Source: Coenobita brevimanus (Eukaryota > Arthropoda > Malacostraca > Decapoda > Coenobitidae). From it: a DNA stretch of 64,000 nt. How positions within the stretch are numbered: position 1 is the stretch's first letter; each line of letters begins with the position of its first letter. Shown here piece after piece: positions 45,073 through 56,992 of the stretch. The position numbers and the translations under genes were made by a program. Below the pieces are notes generated by a model. That model did not search any database, had not been told where the DNA came from, and saw only the letters and a list, made by a program, of their open reading frames with translations. The stretch is taken from positions 15,006,510-15,070,509 of the forward strand of contig CM064681.1 of the NCBI GenBank assembly GCA_032717465.1, given 5' to 3'.

Positions 45073-46594
45073 TTAATCAATCATTTCCTGTAGCACCCCA
45101 CGGGATGCATAGGGCCTCGATGAACTCCACCAGTACTTATCTCCTGCCATCTCCTTCAGGTCCCACCAAGGCTCCTCTCCTGCTTCTCTTTTCATTGTCC
45201 TCAACCAGGTCTCCCTCGGCCTACCTCTGCCTCTTCTTCCTCTTGCACTCCACTCTGGCATATCCTGTATTAAACTCCTTTCTTTTCTATATATGTGCCC
45301 CGGCCATTTCCAGCAAGACAATCTCACATATTCATCAACTGGTTCAACTCTCGTAATATCCCTTATTCTTTCATTTATAACTCTGTCTTGCCATTTTACC
45401 CCAAGAATCCTTCTCAGTATTCTGAAATCCTAATACTTTCTGATCTGTTGCAATTGTACTGTACCATGACTCATGCCCATAAATTAAAATTGCTCTAACC
45501 ACGGATTTTACTTCAGCATGTACCGAAAGCATATTATTATTCCAGACAGATTTCAACATTCCAACAGCTTGCCAAGCCTGCCTAATCCTGTCCTCAATTT
45601 AATTGTTTAAAGATCCATTAGATGATACAATCATTCCCAGATATTTAAAATTTTCTCTATTATTCAACAAATTATTCCCAATTGCACAATCGATTTGGTT
45701 CTCCACATTCATATTAATAGTTTTAGTCTTTTCACAATTTATTACTAATCCCACTTTTTCTCCTTCCTCCACCAGACAATCAAGCACCCTCTGCATCTCG
45801 TAAATACTTTCGCAAATCAGTACAATATCATCAGCATAGTCCAAATCCATCGGCCTCTTGTTTTCCTTCCATTTAATTCCTGCATCTGTCCTCCTTACAG
45901 CCTTTCTCAAAACATAATCCATAACCAAAACAAACAGCAAAGGCGAAAGAACTTCTCCTTGAATCATTCCTGACCTAACTTCAAGTGGATCACTCAAAGA
46001 ACCACCCGCGATTACCTTCATGCAGGCTTCTAATAATATTTACAAACTTTTCTGGTATACCATAGAATCTCATAATTTTCAACATAGCTCCACGTTAAAC
46101 ACTATCTAACGCCATTTCAAAATCCACAAAACACATACTAAGTGGCATTTTCATCTCATTAGCTTGTTGCATTAGATGCCTTAAAATAAGAATCTGATCA
46201 TTACAACCTCGACCCTTTCTAAATCCCGCTTGTTCTTCTCTTAAAATTTCATCAGTTACTGGCTCTGTTCTGTTCAATAAGATTGTGGAAAAGACTTTTG
46301 CAACAACAGGTGTCAAAGTTATCTTCCTCCAATTTCCACACACTTAAGTCTCCCTTTTTTTGATATTTTTATAATCACTCAATTTTTCCACTCTTCTGGA
46401 ATTCCACCATTATCCCAAACCACATTAAAACGTTTCAAAAGCGCATTCATGAACTCATTTTGCACCTTAAGCATTTCAGGATATATTCCATCCTCTTCTG
46501 GGGCCTTAAAATTCTTTAATTCCTTTATAGATTTTGCTACCTTTTCCAAGGTTATATCCCCTGTTTCTATCTGCAAATCTCTCTCGCCTGGCAA
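45073..46594 (-). pseudogene. LINE-B reverse transcriptase and C-terminal region, frameshifted
   Basis: Reverse-strand pieces in order: ITLEKVAKSIKELKNFKAPE then EDGIYPEMLKV (46379-46594); WRKITLTPVVAKVFSTILL, QAGFRKGRGCNDQI and SMCFVDFEMALDSV (46095-46343, motif A with Asp); SGMIQGEVLSPLLFVLVMDY and MDLDYADDIVLICES (45599-46021, catalytic YADD); and a C-terminal RLSCWKWPGHIYR with GRGRPRETWLRTMKREA (45073-45327). Frame breaks near 46350, 46060, 45560 and 45350. Motif residues are mostly kept, so this copy is younger than LINE-A. Confidence 0.8.
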
Positions 46595-46668
46595 AAGGAA
46601 GGAAATACCTGTACGAGACAGAAATGGTAACTTGATGACTAAACAGTTGGATATAAAAGGAAATCCCA
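45073..46668 (-). mobile_element. LINE-B, 5'-truncated, reverse, inserted in LINE-A
   Basis: Perfect 10 bp target duplication GCTAGTGAAG at 45063-45072 and 46669-46678. The 3' end lies at the left (GGAAATGATTGATTAA on the reverse strand). The 5' end is truncated in the RT N-terminal region. The same family recurs at about 55890-60510 in forward orientation with matching 3' sequence (GCCTCAGGAAATGA). Confidence 0.9.
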
Positions 46669-46678
46669 GCTAGTGAAG

Positions 46679-47739
46679 TACTAGCCAAATAATGTTATCC
46701 AGACTGACAAACATTTGATTGAGTCAACATTTCCTGAAACACAATGTATACATTGATTTCGGAAAGAACGAAGTACATGTGATATGATCTTTGTTGCCTG
46801 ATAGATACCCGTACAAGAGAAATGCCACGAGCAGGACCGTGACATATATATTGCATTCATCGACCTGGCCAATACATATGACAATGTCAACAGGGAATTT
46901 TATGGATTGCTCTTTAAAAATTTGGAGTTCAAACAAATTTCTCACCATCCTGAGGAGTCTACATGACAGCATGAATGCTCGTATGTCTTTAGGTGGGAGC
47001 AAATCCAAACCCTTGAATTTGGATATTGGCATAAAGCAAGGATGTGTCCTGGGTTTTGCCATTCTCAACATCTATCTCACTGCAGTTACCCTCTTAAGTT
47101 ACCAGCAACTGAATCCTGATGATGGAATATAAATCCAGTTGTAGATGGTAACTTATTTAATCTTAGACGTCTTCAAGCACAATCAAAGATTTAAATAGTC
47201 ATTTCCTCGAGCTGCAGTATGCTGATGACTATGCTGTCCTTAAACATACCCCAGAAGCCCTACAACAGTCTCTCACCATCATTTCCAACATAAATCTTGC
47301 CCTGGGTCTGCGAATAATTGTCAATAAGACAAAAATGATACTGCATATCAGAGAAACAATACGCAGAGCCTCTTGCATTTCAAATAAATGGCGAAAATGT
47401 AAAACAGGTGGAAAATTTTATTTTCCATGGAAATATGCACACAGATAAGCATAACATTGGTGCTGAAGTCCTTGCACGAATCAGTCATGCCTCAGCCTCT
47501 TTTGGGCATCTCAGATTCAGAGTGTTTGAAAACACCAACTTGAGAATCGAGACAAAGGTATCAGTATATACAGCTATATGCCTCTCTCCCATCTTATACA
47601 GTGCTGAATCCTGGACTACTTACCAGCATCGCATCAAACGGCTTGAGTCTTTTCACATCCAATGCTTACAGTGCATACTTGGACTCACATAGGAGGATAA
47701 AGTCCCTCACTAAGACATTCTTCACCAGGCGAAGTCAAT
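46679..47739 (+). pseudogene. LINE-A reverse transcriptase core, decayed
   Basis: It continues the frame cut at 45072: VLAK, then DIYIAFIDLANTYDNVNREF (motif A), MNARMSLGGSKSKPLNLDIG with IKQGCVLGFAILNIYL, LQYADDYAVLKHTPEALQQS (YADD), and FHGNMHTDKHNIGAEVLARI followed by LSPILYSAESWTTYQHRIKR. Frameshifts occur about every 150-250 bp. Ends where LINE-C inserted. Confidence 0.8.
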
Positions 47740-49386
47740 CAGCATAGAAACTATCTGTCTATCTATCTATTGCCAGACGCCTTAATCTCATAAGAGGTGG
47801 CCACAAACATATCGCCTCCATGTTGCCCTGTCCCCTGCCATTTCACTGACCTTCTCCCAGCTCACACACCCCTCTCTCATATACCTCTCCACTCCATCCT
47901 TCCATCTCATCCTTGGCCTCCCCATCCCTCTCCCCCTTCACCTCACTCACATACACTCTTCTTGTCAGTCTCTCACTCTCCATCTCTCCACATGGCCAAA
48001 CCACCTCAATGCTTTCTCCTAACGGTTCCTATCACATCCAGACCCACGCCACAACGCTCCTTCACATCCTCATTTGTTAGTCTGTCTCCCCATGTGATTC
48101 TACATGCTCCTCTCAAATAACTCATTTCCATTGCTCTCACTCTTGACTCCTCTCCCTCCAACAAGGTCCAAGCTTCACTTCCATACGTTAGAGTTAATAT
48201 CACAATACTGTCATGTAGTAACTTTTTTACTTCCATGCTCACTTCCCTGTTTCTTATCACTGCTTTCAAGGAACCAGCAACCTTTCTTCCTTGTTGTACA
48301 CTTTCATGCACTTCACCCTCCAAACTTCCATCCTTATTCATCACACTCCCAAATATTTAAATGCACTCACATTTTCCATTTCCTCCTCATCCAACCTCAC
48401 TGTACATTCACTGACTTCACTTCTCTCGAAGACCATAACTTTACTCTTCCCTACATTCACCTTTAGATTCCGTTTCTTACACACTCTCCCAAACACATTC
48501 ACCAAGCCTTGCAGCTCCGTCTTCACTAACAGCACAGTATCATCTCCAAACAACAGTTCAGGGAGTTTCCAAACATTGCCCTCTTTCATTAGGGTTGCTC
48601 CAAGATCCATTGCCCTACCTTGTATCTCTTTTATAACCCCATCTATATACAGATTGAACAACCCTGGAGACATGACACATCCCTGTTTCAATGCAACCTT
48701 CAAGTAGAAAAATTCACTTAGTTCACTATCCACACGCACTGCATCCGTAGAACCCTCATACATACTCTTCACAGCATTCAACAACTTCCCATGTACTCCA
48801 AATATTCTTAATACTTTCCACAATCCTTGTCTATCCACCCTGTCATATACTTTCTCCAAATCCATGAAGGCCGCATACAGCTTCTTTCCCTTCTCTAGAA
48901 ATATTTCCACGAAAAATCTAAAAGTGAATATCTGATCTACACAACCTCTTCCCTTCCTAAATCCTCCCTGTTTTTCTTTAACTAATTTCTCTGTTATTTC
49001 CCTAACTCTGTCAATAAGTGTCCTGTCATATACTTCCCATTACACTAAGAAGACAAATGCCCCTGTGATTACCACACACTTCTTTTTTTCCTTTTCCTTT
49101 GTACAAGGGAATAATTATCCCTGATTTCCAATCCTCCGGGACTCTACCTTCCTCCCAGGCCAATCTGCACATCCTCTACATCCATTCTACTACTACCTCT
49201 CCCTCCCACGCTTCAGCATTTCACCAGACACTCCATCAATTTCTGGGGCTTTCCCCATTTTAACTTTCTTCATTGCTTTAACCACTTCCATCCTACTGAG
49301 TTCTTCCTCTCCTTTCACATCCCTCCTTCTCCCACTCATTCCCCAGCCACTTATACTCGCATTATTTTCGTTCTCTATGTTCATTG
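47740..49386 (-). mobile_element. LINE-C, 5'-truncated, reverse, inserted in LINE-A
   Basis: The 3' end carries an (ATAG)n tail (seen as CTATCTGTCTATCTATCTAT at 47751-47770) next to the conserved end TTGCCAGACGCC. LINE-A protein reads SIET on the left and IEKHLRW on the right, so the interrupted sequence is around CATAGAAA/CATTGAAA, a possible imperfect target duplication. The same LINE family with the same tail is at 56993-59298 (forward) and a 3' piece of a relative is at 50656-50984. Confidence 0.8.
48006..49384 (-). pseudogene. LINE-C reverse transcriptase, frameshifted
   Basis: Reverse-strand pieces: NASISGWGMSGRRRDVKGEE and GKAPEIDGVSGEML (49193-49384), then KLYAAFMDLEKVYDRVDRQG, VALKQGCVMSPGLFNLYIDG and LLFGDDTVLLVKTELQG (48341-48910), where the usual FADD is FGDD. 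The region 48006-48344 continues with VHESVQQGRKVAGSLKAVI and TYGSEAWTLLEGEESR. Breaks at about 49190-48910 and near 48345. Inactive. Confidence 0.8.
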
Positions 49387-49830
49387 AAAAACACCTCAGA
49401 TGGGTCGGACATCATGTTCTGCATGCCTGAGCTCCGCCTTCCTTGCCAGGTTCTATATGGCCAACTCCTTGCAGCATGTCGCAAATCAGGGGGACAGAAG
49501 AAGAAATATGAAGATCATATAAGTACGACCCTGAAGAAATGCAACATCACACCAAAAAATTGAAACCAATGCCCCTGACAGAAAACAATGGCGAGCCTCT
49601 GCAGTGAAGGAGCCATTCATCTAGAAGAAACTCGGAACCTCGCCAGGGAAGAGCTTAGACAAAGGAGGCACATCCAAAGGTGATCTCTTCCAGCAAACCC
49701 GGACTTGACATGCCAACTGTGTTCAAGTTTGCGGATCTATAATTGGCTTGCACAGTCACACACGTTGGCATCAAAGACCAAGAAACACACCAACGTAATG
49801 AGTACAGTAGCCGTCGTCTTCTGTAGTAGA
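49387..49830 (+). pseudogene. LINE-A C-terminal region, decayed
   Basis: It resumes with HLRWVGHHVLHA, the 'LRWxGHV' block near the end of many LINE enzymes. Later, in another frame, LTCQLCSSLRIYNWLAQSHT with KTKKHT looks like a worn C2H2-type Cys/His module. Several stops. Ends just before the (GT)n tract. Confidence 0.6.
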
Positions 49831-49846
49831 AGGACAGCTGTAAGTG

Positions 49847-49847
<1 letters not shown>

Positions 49848-49890
<43 letters not shown>
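49848..49890. repeat. (GT)n microsatellite
   Basis: About 43 bp of GT dinucleotide, just past the end of LINE-A. Confidence 0.95.
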
Positions 49891-49894
<4 letters not shown>

Positions 49895-50187
49895 TAAAAG
49901 GTAACTCCAGTAAACTACTTTCCCGATTTTTCGTGTATAATTTCGAAGAGTTCAGGTATCAAAACTCTGAATTGGACAGACGAATGATCACAGCAGCCTT
50001 CCAGATTAATGCGGCAACAGCTTACCATTTCAGTTCTGTTCTGGTTACAAGCGCTTGGCTAATTCCTGGCGATTTCAGTCTAGTACTTGACTCCAGTTCC
50101 AAATGTATGTCATAAGACTAAATGAGCTTAGAAGGGAGTAATTTAATACTTCTAGTTCAGAAACTAACATTGTTTTTATTTTTGTAG
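49891..50187. other. Unassigned sequence upstream of the candidate exon
   Basis: No element recognised. It ends in TTGTTTTTATTTTTGTAG (to 50187), a strong pyrimidine-rich splice acceptor. It may be intron or upstream sequence of the candidate gene whose exon starts at 50188. Confidence 0.4.
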
Positions 50188-50289
50188 TAAGGCTGGTGGC
50201 CAAGATGAACCTGCATAATCAGCAGCTCACAGCGGCCGTGATACTGATATTTTTTCCTCTGTGTGCGAGTGCAGTATTACCAAACAACC
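50188..50289 (+). CDS. Candidate first coding exon of a host gene, signal peptide
   Basis: A pyrimidine-rich acceptor (ATTTTTGTAG, to 50187) and a consensus donor GTAAGT (50290-50295) bound a 102 bp exon. ATG at 50205 opens 28 codons plus one base (phase 1): a polar start, MNLHNQQLTAA, a hydrophobic core VILIFFPLC, then ASAV, a classic signal peptidase site. This is the form of a first coding exon of a secreted or membrane protein. The mature product is unknown. The next exon was not found: the candidate at 60568 does not join in frame directly. It could still be a chance match, but two good splice sites and a signal peptide together are unusual in this window. Confidence 0.5.
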
Positions 50290-50303
50290 GTAAGTATGAA
50301 TTA

Positions 50304-50306
<3 letters not shown>

Positions 50307-50335
<29 letters not shown>
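50307..50335. repeat. (TC)n microsatellite
   Basis: About 29 bp of TC lies 17 bp past the candidate exon donor. Confidence 0.9.
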
Positions 50336-50341
<6 letters not shown>

Positions 50342-50382
50342 TACTATACAGAAATAAGATTAATGATAGTTTATTCATAATA

Positions 50383-50387
50383 ATAAC

Positions 50388-50429
<42 letters not shown>

Positions 50430-50540
50430 CAGTAATAAAAAATAATGATGGTAGTAATAGAAGTAGAAGTAGTAGGAGTAGTAGTAGTAGTAGTAGTAGT
50501 TGTTGTTGTAGTGATACTAGTAATAGTAGTAGTAGTAGTT

Positions 50541-50580
<40 letters not shown>

Positions 50581-50585
50581 ATGCA

Positions 50586-50623
<38 letters not shown>

Positions 50624-50655
50624 TAATAATAATAATGATAATAATAATAATAATC
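50383..50655. repeat. Compound trinucleotide tract: (AAT)n, (GTA)n, (AAT)n
   Basis: ATA/AAT repeats at about 50383-50430, GTA repeats with scattered GTT at about 50460-50581, then AAT repeats to 50650. Long apparent reading frames of Val or Ile across it are only the translation of the repeat. LINE-C2 lies inside its right part. Confidence 0.9.
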
Positions 50656-50984
50656 TATCTATCTATAGCCCAACGCCTTAGTCCAGCAAAGGGTGGCCGC
50701 AGACAAAACGCCTCCAAGTCGCTCTGTCACCCACCATTTGACTGCCCTACCCCCAGCTCATTTACCTCTCCCTCCTATACCTCTCAACTCCATCCCTCCA
50801 CCTCATGCTCGGTCTCCCATTCCTTCTCCCTCCCTCCACTTCACCTACATATAAACCCTCTTAGTCAGTCTTTCATTCTCCATTCTCTGCACATGTCCAA
50901 ACCACCTCAGTGTATTTCTCCTAATTTTCTCAATCACTTGGACATCCATCTCACAACGTTCTTTTACTTCTTCATTCGTCAGTA
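50656..50984 (-). mobile_element. LINE-C-type 3' fragment inserted in an (AAT)n tract
   Basis: It begins with a short (CTAT)n tail and GCCCAACGCCTTAGTCCAGC, and runs through sequence equivalent to the 3' end of LINE-C (complement of CCATATCCAAACCACCTCA-type segments). It stops at ATTCGTCAG, followed by TAATAATAATAACT. AAT repeats on both sides suggest the target was the microsatellite itself. Only the last ~330 bp of the LINE is present. Confidence 0.75.
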
Positions 50985-51514
50985 ATAATAATAACTACTT
51001 AACCATTTACTTACTGTATAGCCAGGATAAGGAAGCTTCGCCACAACTATTTATAGTATTGATTGCCTTTGTAAGCATGGATACATTTTACATTTGTCCC
51101 AGTAACTGGCTAACTCTACACTTAACTGTAACCATATTCCTTTCAGATAAAGAGAGGGACGATAGCTATATTTCTGTAAAGTTACACCTTTACAGCTATT
51201 GCGGTTTTCTCTAGAACGTGTTTCAAAGAAAACACTGTGCAGATTTGAATTCTGCACTTTCCAATAGGCTAAGGTAGCAAAATCTTCAGCCAAAATACTC
51301 AGCAGACATTTTTACCTTGGGATTTTCAACCATTAAATTTCAAACATACAATTATTGCACGGAAAAAGAGTACATGACCTTAAAAAAAGTCAAGGTCATT
51401 TTTATTTCTCACAAGTACGTGGGTTACCCTAGGGTGCCTTCCTCTATGATATCATCAAGATCTAAGAAAAAAAGTGCAAAAAATAAGTATATAAATAAAT
51501 AAATAATAATAAAT
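50985..51514. other. Unassigned stretch, no gene seen
   Basis: No recognised coding sequence or element. It contains GTCAAGGTCA at 51389-51398 (a nuclear-receptor-type half-site) and otherwise ordinary AT-rich sequence. Confidence 0.4.
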
Positions 51515-51586
51515 ATAATCATCATCATCATCATCATCGTCATCATCATCATCATCATCATCACCATATCATCATCATCATCATCC
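51515..51586. repeat. (CAT)n microsatellite abutting the LINE-D 3' end
   Basis: CATCAT repeats with a few interruptions. On the reverse strand this is (GAT)n directly after the LINE-D 3' end, so it may have grown from the LINE tail. Confidence 0.85.
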
Positions 51587-51739
51587 GGACCTCCTTTCCC
51601 ACCATAGGGCAGGGTGAGGAGTAGCAACGTTCAGACAGCCCAAATTTGCCCAATCCAATGGGCCACGCCATTCACTCACCATTCAAGCCCCCGGGATCCT
51701 GGCTCTATCTGTTACGGCAAAAACATTCACCACATTCTG

Positions 51740-52736
51740 TAGCTTCACATGAACTTATCTGATAGTCAGTCCCGACGCTGTCACTTTAAAAAGGGGTGCC
51801 AAATCCCTGATCATGCGCTTCTCACAATATTCATCCAACCAGCTCGATCTCATGTCAGCATCCAGGCCTCACCGATTTCCAAACCTATCTTCTTCACACA
51901 CTCATCCACCATATCCCTCCACCTTCTTCTTGGCCTATCTCACCTCTTCCCTCCAACAAATTCGCTCAGATATATCATTTACACCATTCTATCGTTATCC
52001 ATTCTCTCCACATGACGATACCATCTCGGTACACTCTCTTCGATTCTGGTGTCCACAGGCTTCCTCAATCCACACCTTTCACGAATCACATTATTTCTGA
52101 TCATGTCCATTCTTTGTACTTAACATACGTTCCTCAGCAGTCCCATCTCCACTGCCCTCACTCTTGACTTTTCATTTTCATGCCACACCATAGTCTCACA
52201 TCCATCTGTTAAAGCTGGCACCAACACTCCCTCATGTACGAGCTGCAACACTCAAGCCTCTGTTCTTATCAAAGCCTTCATTGCACCAGCTACTTTCCTT
52301 CCTTGTGTCACTCTACTTTCCACTTCTTCTGCACATTTTCCTCTCTTTTCTATCACTGTACCGAGGTATTTGAACTCTCTCACCAGTCCCAGTCTCTCTC
52401 CATTCACTGGAACATCACACTAGGAGTCACCTTCTCTCTGAAAAACCATCACTTTACTGTTTTCTACATTTACTCCCAAGGCACAACGCTCACAGACATC
52501 GCAAAAATCTGCACTAGTCTACCATGTTCTTGTCCGGTATTTGCAGGTAGTGCTGCATCACCAGCATACAACAAATCTGAGATATTCCATCCATCACCAT
52601 TCATTACCAACGCCATCCCCCCCTCCATTACTCGTGTTTTTACTTCTCTCATCTCCCTATCCAAATATACGGAGTATTGAACAACCATGGGGACATCACA
52701 CAGCCTTGTCTCATGGCCACACCGATCGTGAACCAT
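51740..52736 (-). pseudogene. LINE-D reverse transcriptase core and C-terminus, decayed
   Basis: 52470-52736 on the reverse strand: MVHDRCGHETRLCDVPMVVQ (a worn GVRQGCVMSP block), then GWNISDLLYAGDAALPANTG (YADD changed to YAGD) and GRLVQIFAMSV. Farther on, frames give ERCGLRKPVDTRIEESV and RPRRRWRDMVDECVKKIG, the C-terminal 'GRPxxRW' block of many LINEs. Breaks are frequent. Not functional. Confidence 0.65.
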
Positions 52737-52808
52737 TCACTTAGATGCCTATTTACCAGTACACATGCTTCACTACCATCATAAAAACTCTTGATGGCAC
52801 CTAGCATA

Positions 52809-53451
52809 ATAATATCCAGCTCAGTCCTGCATCATCCTTGAACATGCTTGGGGTTTCATTCACTAGGGACTTATCTTGGAAAGATCATATTACATCTCTT
52901 GTAAAATCTGCTTCCAAGAGATTAGGTGTGCTAAGCTGACTCCGTGCCTTCATTAACCCTGCACAGTTGTTGACTTTATACACGGGTTTTATTCGCCCCT
53001 GTTTGGAGTACAACTCTCATGTGTAGGGAGCTCCCCACATACAGCTCTTCTCAACAGGGTGGAGTCAAAGGCGTTTCGTTTCATCAACTCACCCACTCAC
53101 CCACCATGTCTCTTCGCCGCACTGTTGCCTCTTTATCTCTTCTCTGTCGCTACTTCAATGGTCACTGCTTCTCTGAACTATCTGCTTGCATCCCTCCACC
53201 TCTACGACGGGTGCATAGCACCCGTCTAGCAACAAACTCTCATCCCTTTGTTGTCCAACTCTGTAATGTAAGAGTCAACCGTTACTCCCAGTCCTTCATT
53301 TATGCAACAGGTCAACTCTGGAACTGTCTCCCTCTGTCTGTATGTCCTACTTCCTATGATCTCCAGTCTTTCAAACGCAGTGTGTCCAGGCATCTCGAAA
53401 TGAACAGATCTTGAAGTTGGCTCTCTTTTGTATTTTTTTTCTTGGAAGGAC
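52809..53451 (+). mobile_element. Jockey-like LINE 3' fragment (J2)
   Basis: Colinear with the Jockey copy at 34440-35100: AATAATATCCAGCTCAGTCC, then ATCCTTGAACATGCTTGGGG, through to the C-terminal RYSQSFIYATGQLWNCLP (in 53019-53414), ending TTTTTTTTCTTGGAAGGA. It lacks the 3'-most ~70 bp and the poly(A). Inserted between LINE-D pieces. Confidence 0.85.
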
Positions 53452-53566
53452 CCACACATCATATGCCACTCCTAAAGCCATCCTGTTTATCACTCACTAG
53501 GACTTCTGATATCTCTCATACTTTCTCTATAATAATTCTTCCATATACCTTTCCTACCACACTCAA

Positions 53567-53842
53567 TTAACACTCACTTCGCCCACCTTTATTTTTGTAC
53601 AGGAGTATAATCACAGCATTTTTGCACTCTACTGGCACAGTTTCACTCATCCATGCCGTCTTACATATTTCCAACAAGCACTTCATTCCGCTCTCTCCAC
53701 TACGCTTAATCATCTCTGCATACACCTCCTCAACCCCAGCTGCTTTCCAGTTTTGCAGCCGCTTCACAGCGCTCTTCACCTGTTCGAGTGTCATGTTTCC
53801 TGACACTGCATTCCTTCTCTCCACACCCCCAAAACCAATCAT
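53567..53842 (-). pseudogene. LINE-D RT entry fragment
   Basis: A 91-residue reverse-strand frame reads GNMTLEQVKSAVKRLQNWKA, then AGVEEVYAEMIKRSGESG and VPVECKNAVIILLYKNKG. This is the block before the RT core ('GKAPGxDGI...W...III PLYKGKG'). It joins the LINE-D RT at 52736 across the Jockey fragment. Confidence 0.7.
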
Positions 53843-53945
53843 GTTTACAATGGTTCTGCTCTCTCTCCATTCTCATTCATCAGGCTTTCAAAATATTCTT
53901 TCCAATAATAATGTAACAGCAACAACAACAGCCACAACAACAGCA

Positions 53946-53957
53946 ATAATAATAATG

Positions 53958-53994
<37 letters not shown>
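53946..53994. repeat. (AAT)n microsatellite
   Basis: AATAAT repeats flanked by CAA-rich sequence (ACAGCAACAACAACAG). Confidence 0.9.
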
Positions 53995-53996
<2 letters not shown>

Positions 53997-54500
53997 GCAA
54001 AAACAGTAAGTTTCGCCATATATATGGCGAAGCTTAATAACTACAATTCTGAAGCTGCTGAAGCACTATTCAAAGAAATCCACATTCCAGATGAAAATTC
54101 TTTTGTTATCGTTGTAGACCTAATAGGGACATTTGATATGACTCAAAATTTTTTACTGAGTTTGACCTCTGACCTTGAGACAAAGGTCAAGGTCATTCAT
54201 ACTAAGCAAGTTATGTTCACTCATGACCTACTACATCTCCACCGAGCTGGGCCAAAATCGGCCAAAGACTTTCCATTTAAGCACTTTCAGGCATGAGGCG
54301 GCCATTTTGATTTTCCTCAATATCTCAGATCACTATCATTACTCAGGTGCCCTAGTATATGTTGACGACTACATACTGGAACATCTGTAGAGCAATCGAT
54401 TCAGTAGTTTTTGCTGCATAGGAAAGCAAAAATTTGGGGGAAAAAGTATAAAGAGCTCTAGTGCGGTGCTAGTGCTAGGAAAATAAATTTGTCAAAAAAG
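53995..54500. repeat. Possible dispersed repeat with a palindrome and nuclear-receptor-like half-sites
   Basis: It begins near the 20 bp palindrome TTCGCCATATATATGGCGAA (54012-54031). It contains TGACCT at 54163 and 54170 and AGGTCA at 54184 and 54190. It continues with CGGCCATTTTGATTTTCCTC. Similar 'TGACCTTTGACCTT' repeats are common in invertebrate genomes, so this may be part of a dispersed element, but its ends cannot be fixed from one copy. Confidence 0.35.
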
Positions 54501-55889
<1,389 letters not shown>

Positions 55890-56059
55890 TCCACTGTCTG
55901 GTTCCTGGGAGCCGCTGGCATCGGCTCCAGGGTAAAATATTATTCTGCCTATGAAATCTTGATGAACTCTGGTAACGAAACAATGGCCCTCAGTTCCGTG
56001 CAGCTCTTAAATGGACAAGGGATGCTAAGAAACCCACGGTGTAGAAATAAGTTTATACA

Positions 56060-56990
56060 TCCTAAAAGAACCTTAAGAATAAGAAACTGGCATGTTCGAT
56101 CTCTCAATCAGGCTGGTAAAATGTAAGAACTTATTTCGGTGTTCAAGGAATACAATATAGATATTTGTGCTCTTACGGAAACGAGGTTGCTTGGAGTTGA
56201 CAAAATGAATTTGGAAGATGGTATTACTTTGTTAGGGTCAGGTAGGAGTGATGGCAATCATTACCAAGGAGTAGGATTACTGTTGAGTAGCGATGCTTGC
56301 AAGGCACTATATGAGTTTGAGCCAATTAATGAGCGCTTGCTTTACGCTCGTTTAAAATCTGACCATGGTAATATCAGTATGGTGGCTGGGTATGCTCCGA
56401 CAAATGAGGATGCTGATGAAATGAAGGATGAGCTTTATGAGAAGCTGCAGGGTAACAGGTAAACAGAATGACAAGACGTGATGTGGTAGTTTGCACTGGC
56501 GATTTCAGTGCGATTGTTGGTAGTAGCAGGAATGGCTCTGAAGACTGTATGGGTAAGAAAGGTGTTGGTATGAGGAAACAAAATCGGGTGCGATTTGGAA
56601 GCTTTTGTGTGGCAAATGACTTTACGATTGGTGGAACTTTCTTTAAGCATAGAAAAATACATATAACTACTTGGATTTCGCCATGTGGTAAATACTGTAA
56701 CCAGACTGACCACATTACAATTAGCAGAAGGCTTAGGGGTTATTTACAAGATGTTTGTGTAGGAAGGGGGGCAGATATAGGTACTGATCATCAACTTGTG
56801 TCGAAGACTAAAATTAAGAGAAATGTTACTGGTAATTGTACAGAACGCAATAAATATGATATTGGTGAGCTGAGAAATGATGAGAATACAAAGGAAAAGT
56901 TTCGGTGGGAGTGTAGGAACAGGTTTCTAGTCCTGCAGGCTTTGATGTCAGTGAACATTGGAGGGGGATAACTTTGACACCTGTAGTTGC
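56060..56990 (+). pseudogene. LINE-B2 endonuclease, broken
   Basis: RIRNWHVRSLNQAGKM gives the Asn motif, then a TAA (56125) instead of the usual Gln codon. YNIDICALTETRLLGVDKMN has the Glu motif. YAPTNEDADEMKDELYEKLQ is followed by a stop near 56460. RRDVVVCTGDFSAIVGSSRN has the GDF motif with Asn changed to Ser. The usual final SDH reads TDHQLV. The linker ends FRWECRNRFLVLQAL just before EHWRGITLTPVVA (out of frame). Four or more breaks; inactive. Confidence 0.8.
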
Positions 56991-56992
56991 AA

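Larger units (their letters stand above)
43072..49830 (+). mobile_element. Old LINE-A, with LINE-B and LINE-C nested in reverse
   Basis: LINE-A pieces lie at 43072-45072, 46679-47739 and 49387-49830 and read in order as endonuclease, RT and C-terminal region. LINE-B splits it at GCTAGTGAAG, repeated at 45063-45072 and 46669-46678. LINE-C splits it near a CATAGAAA/CATTGAAA pair. Frames are heavily broken. It begins next to the Gypsy LTR end at 43071. The clade was not resolved; the 3' end with a degenerate Cys/His motif resembles LINEs whose polyprotein ends in a zinc finger. Confidence 0.75.
51587..53890 (-). mobile_element. LINE-D remnants, reverse, split by a Jockey 3' fragment
   Basis: Reverse-strand pieces: RT entry region (53567-53842), RT core and C-terminus (51740-52805) with a short 3' UTR to 51587. 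The Jockey piece at 52809-53451 lies between them. Highly decayed. Confidence 0.65.

Noticed and set aside
47797..48466. Forward Ser/Pro/His-rich frames
   Set aside because: Antisense of LINE-C C-terminal coding sequence.
50445..50681. Open frame of Val and Ile repeats
   Set aside because: It is the translation of (GTA)n and (AAT)n repeats.
54012..54031. SRF (CArG) site in the palindrome
   Set aside because: The A/T core between CC and GG is 8 bp rather than 6.
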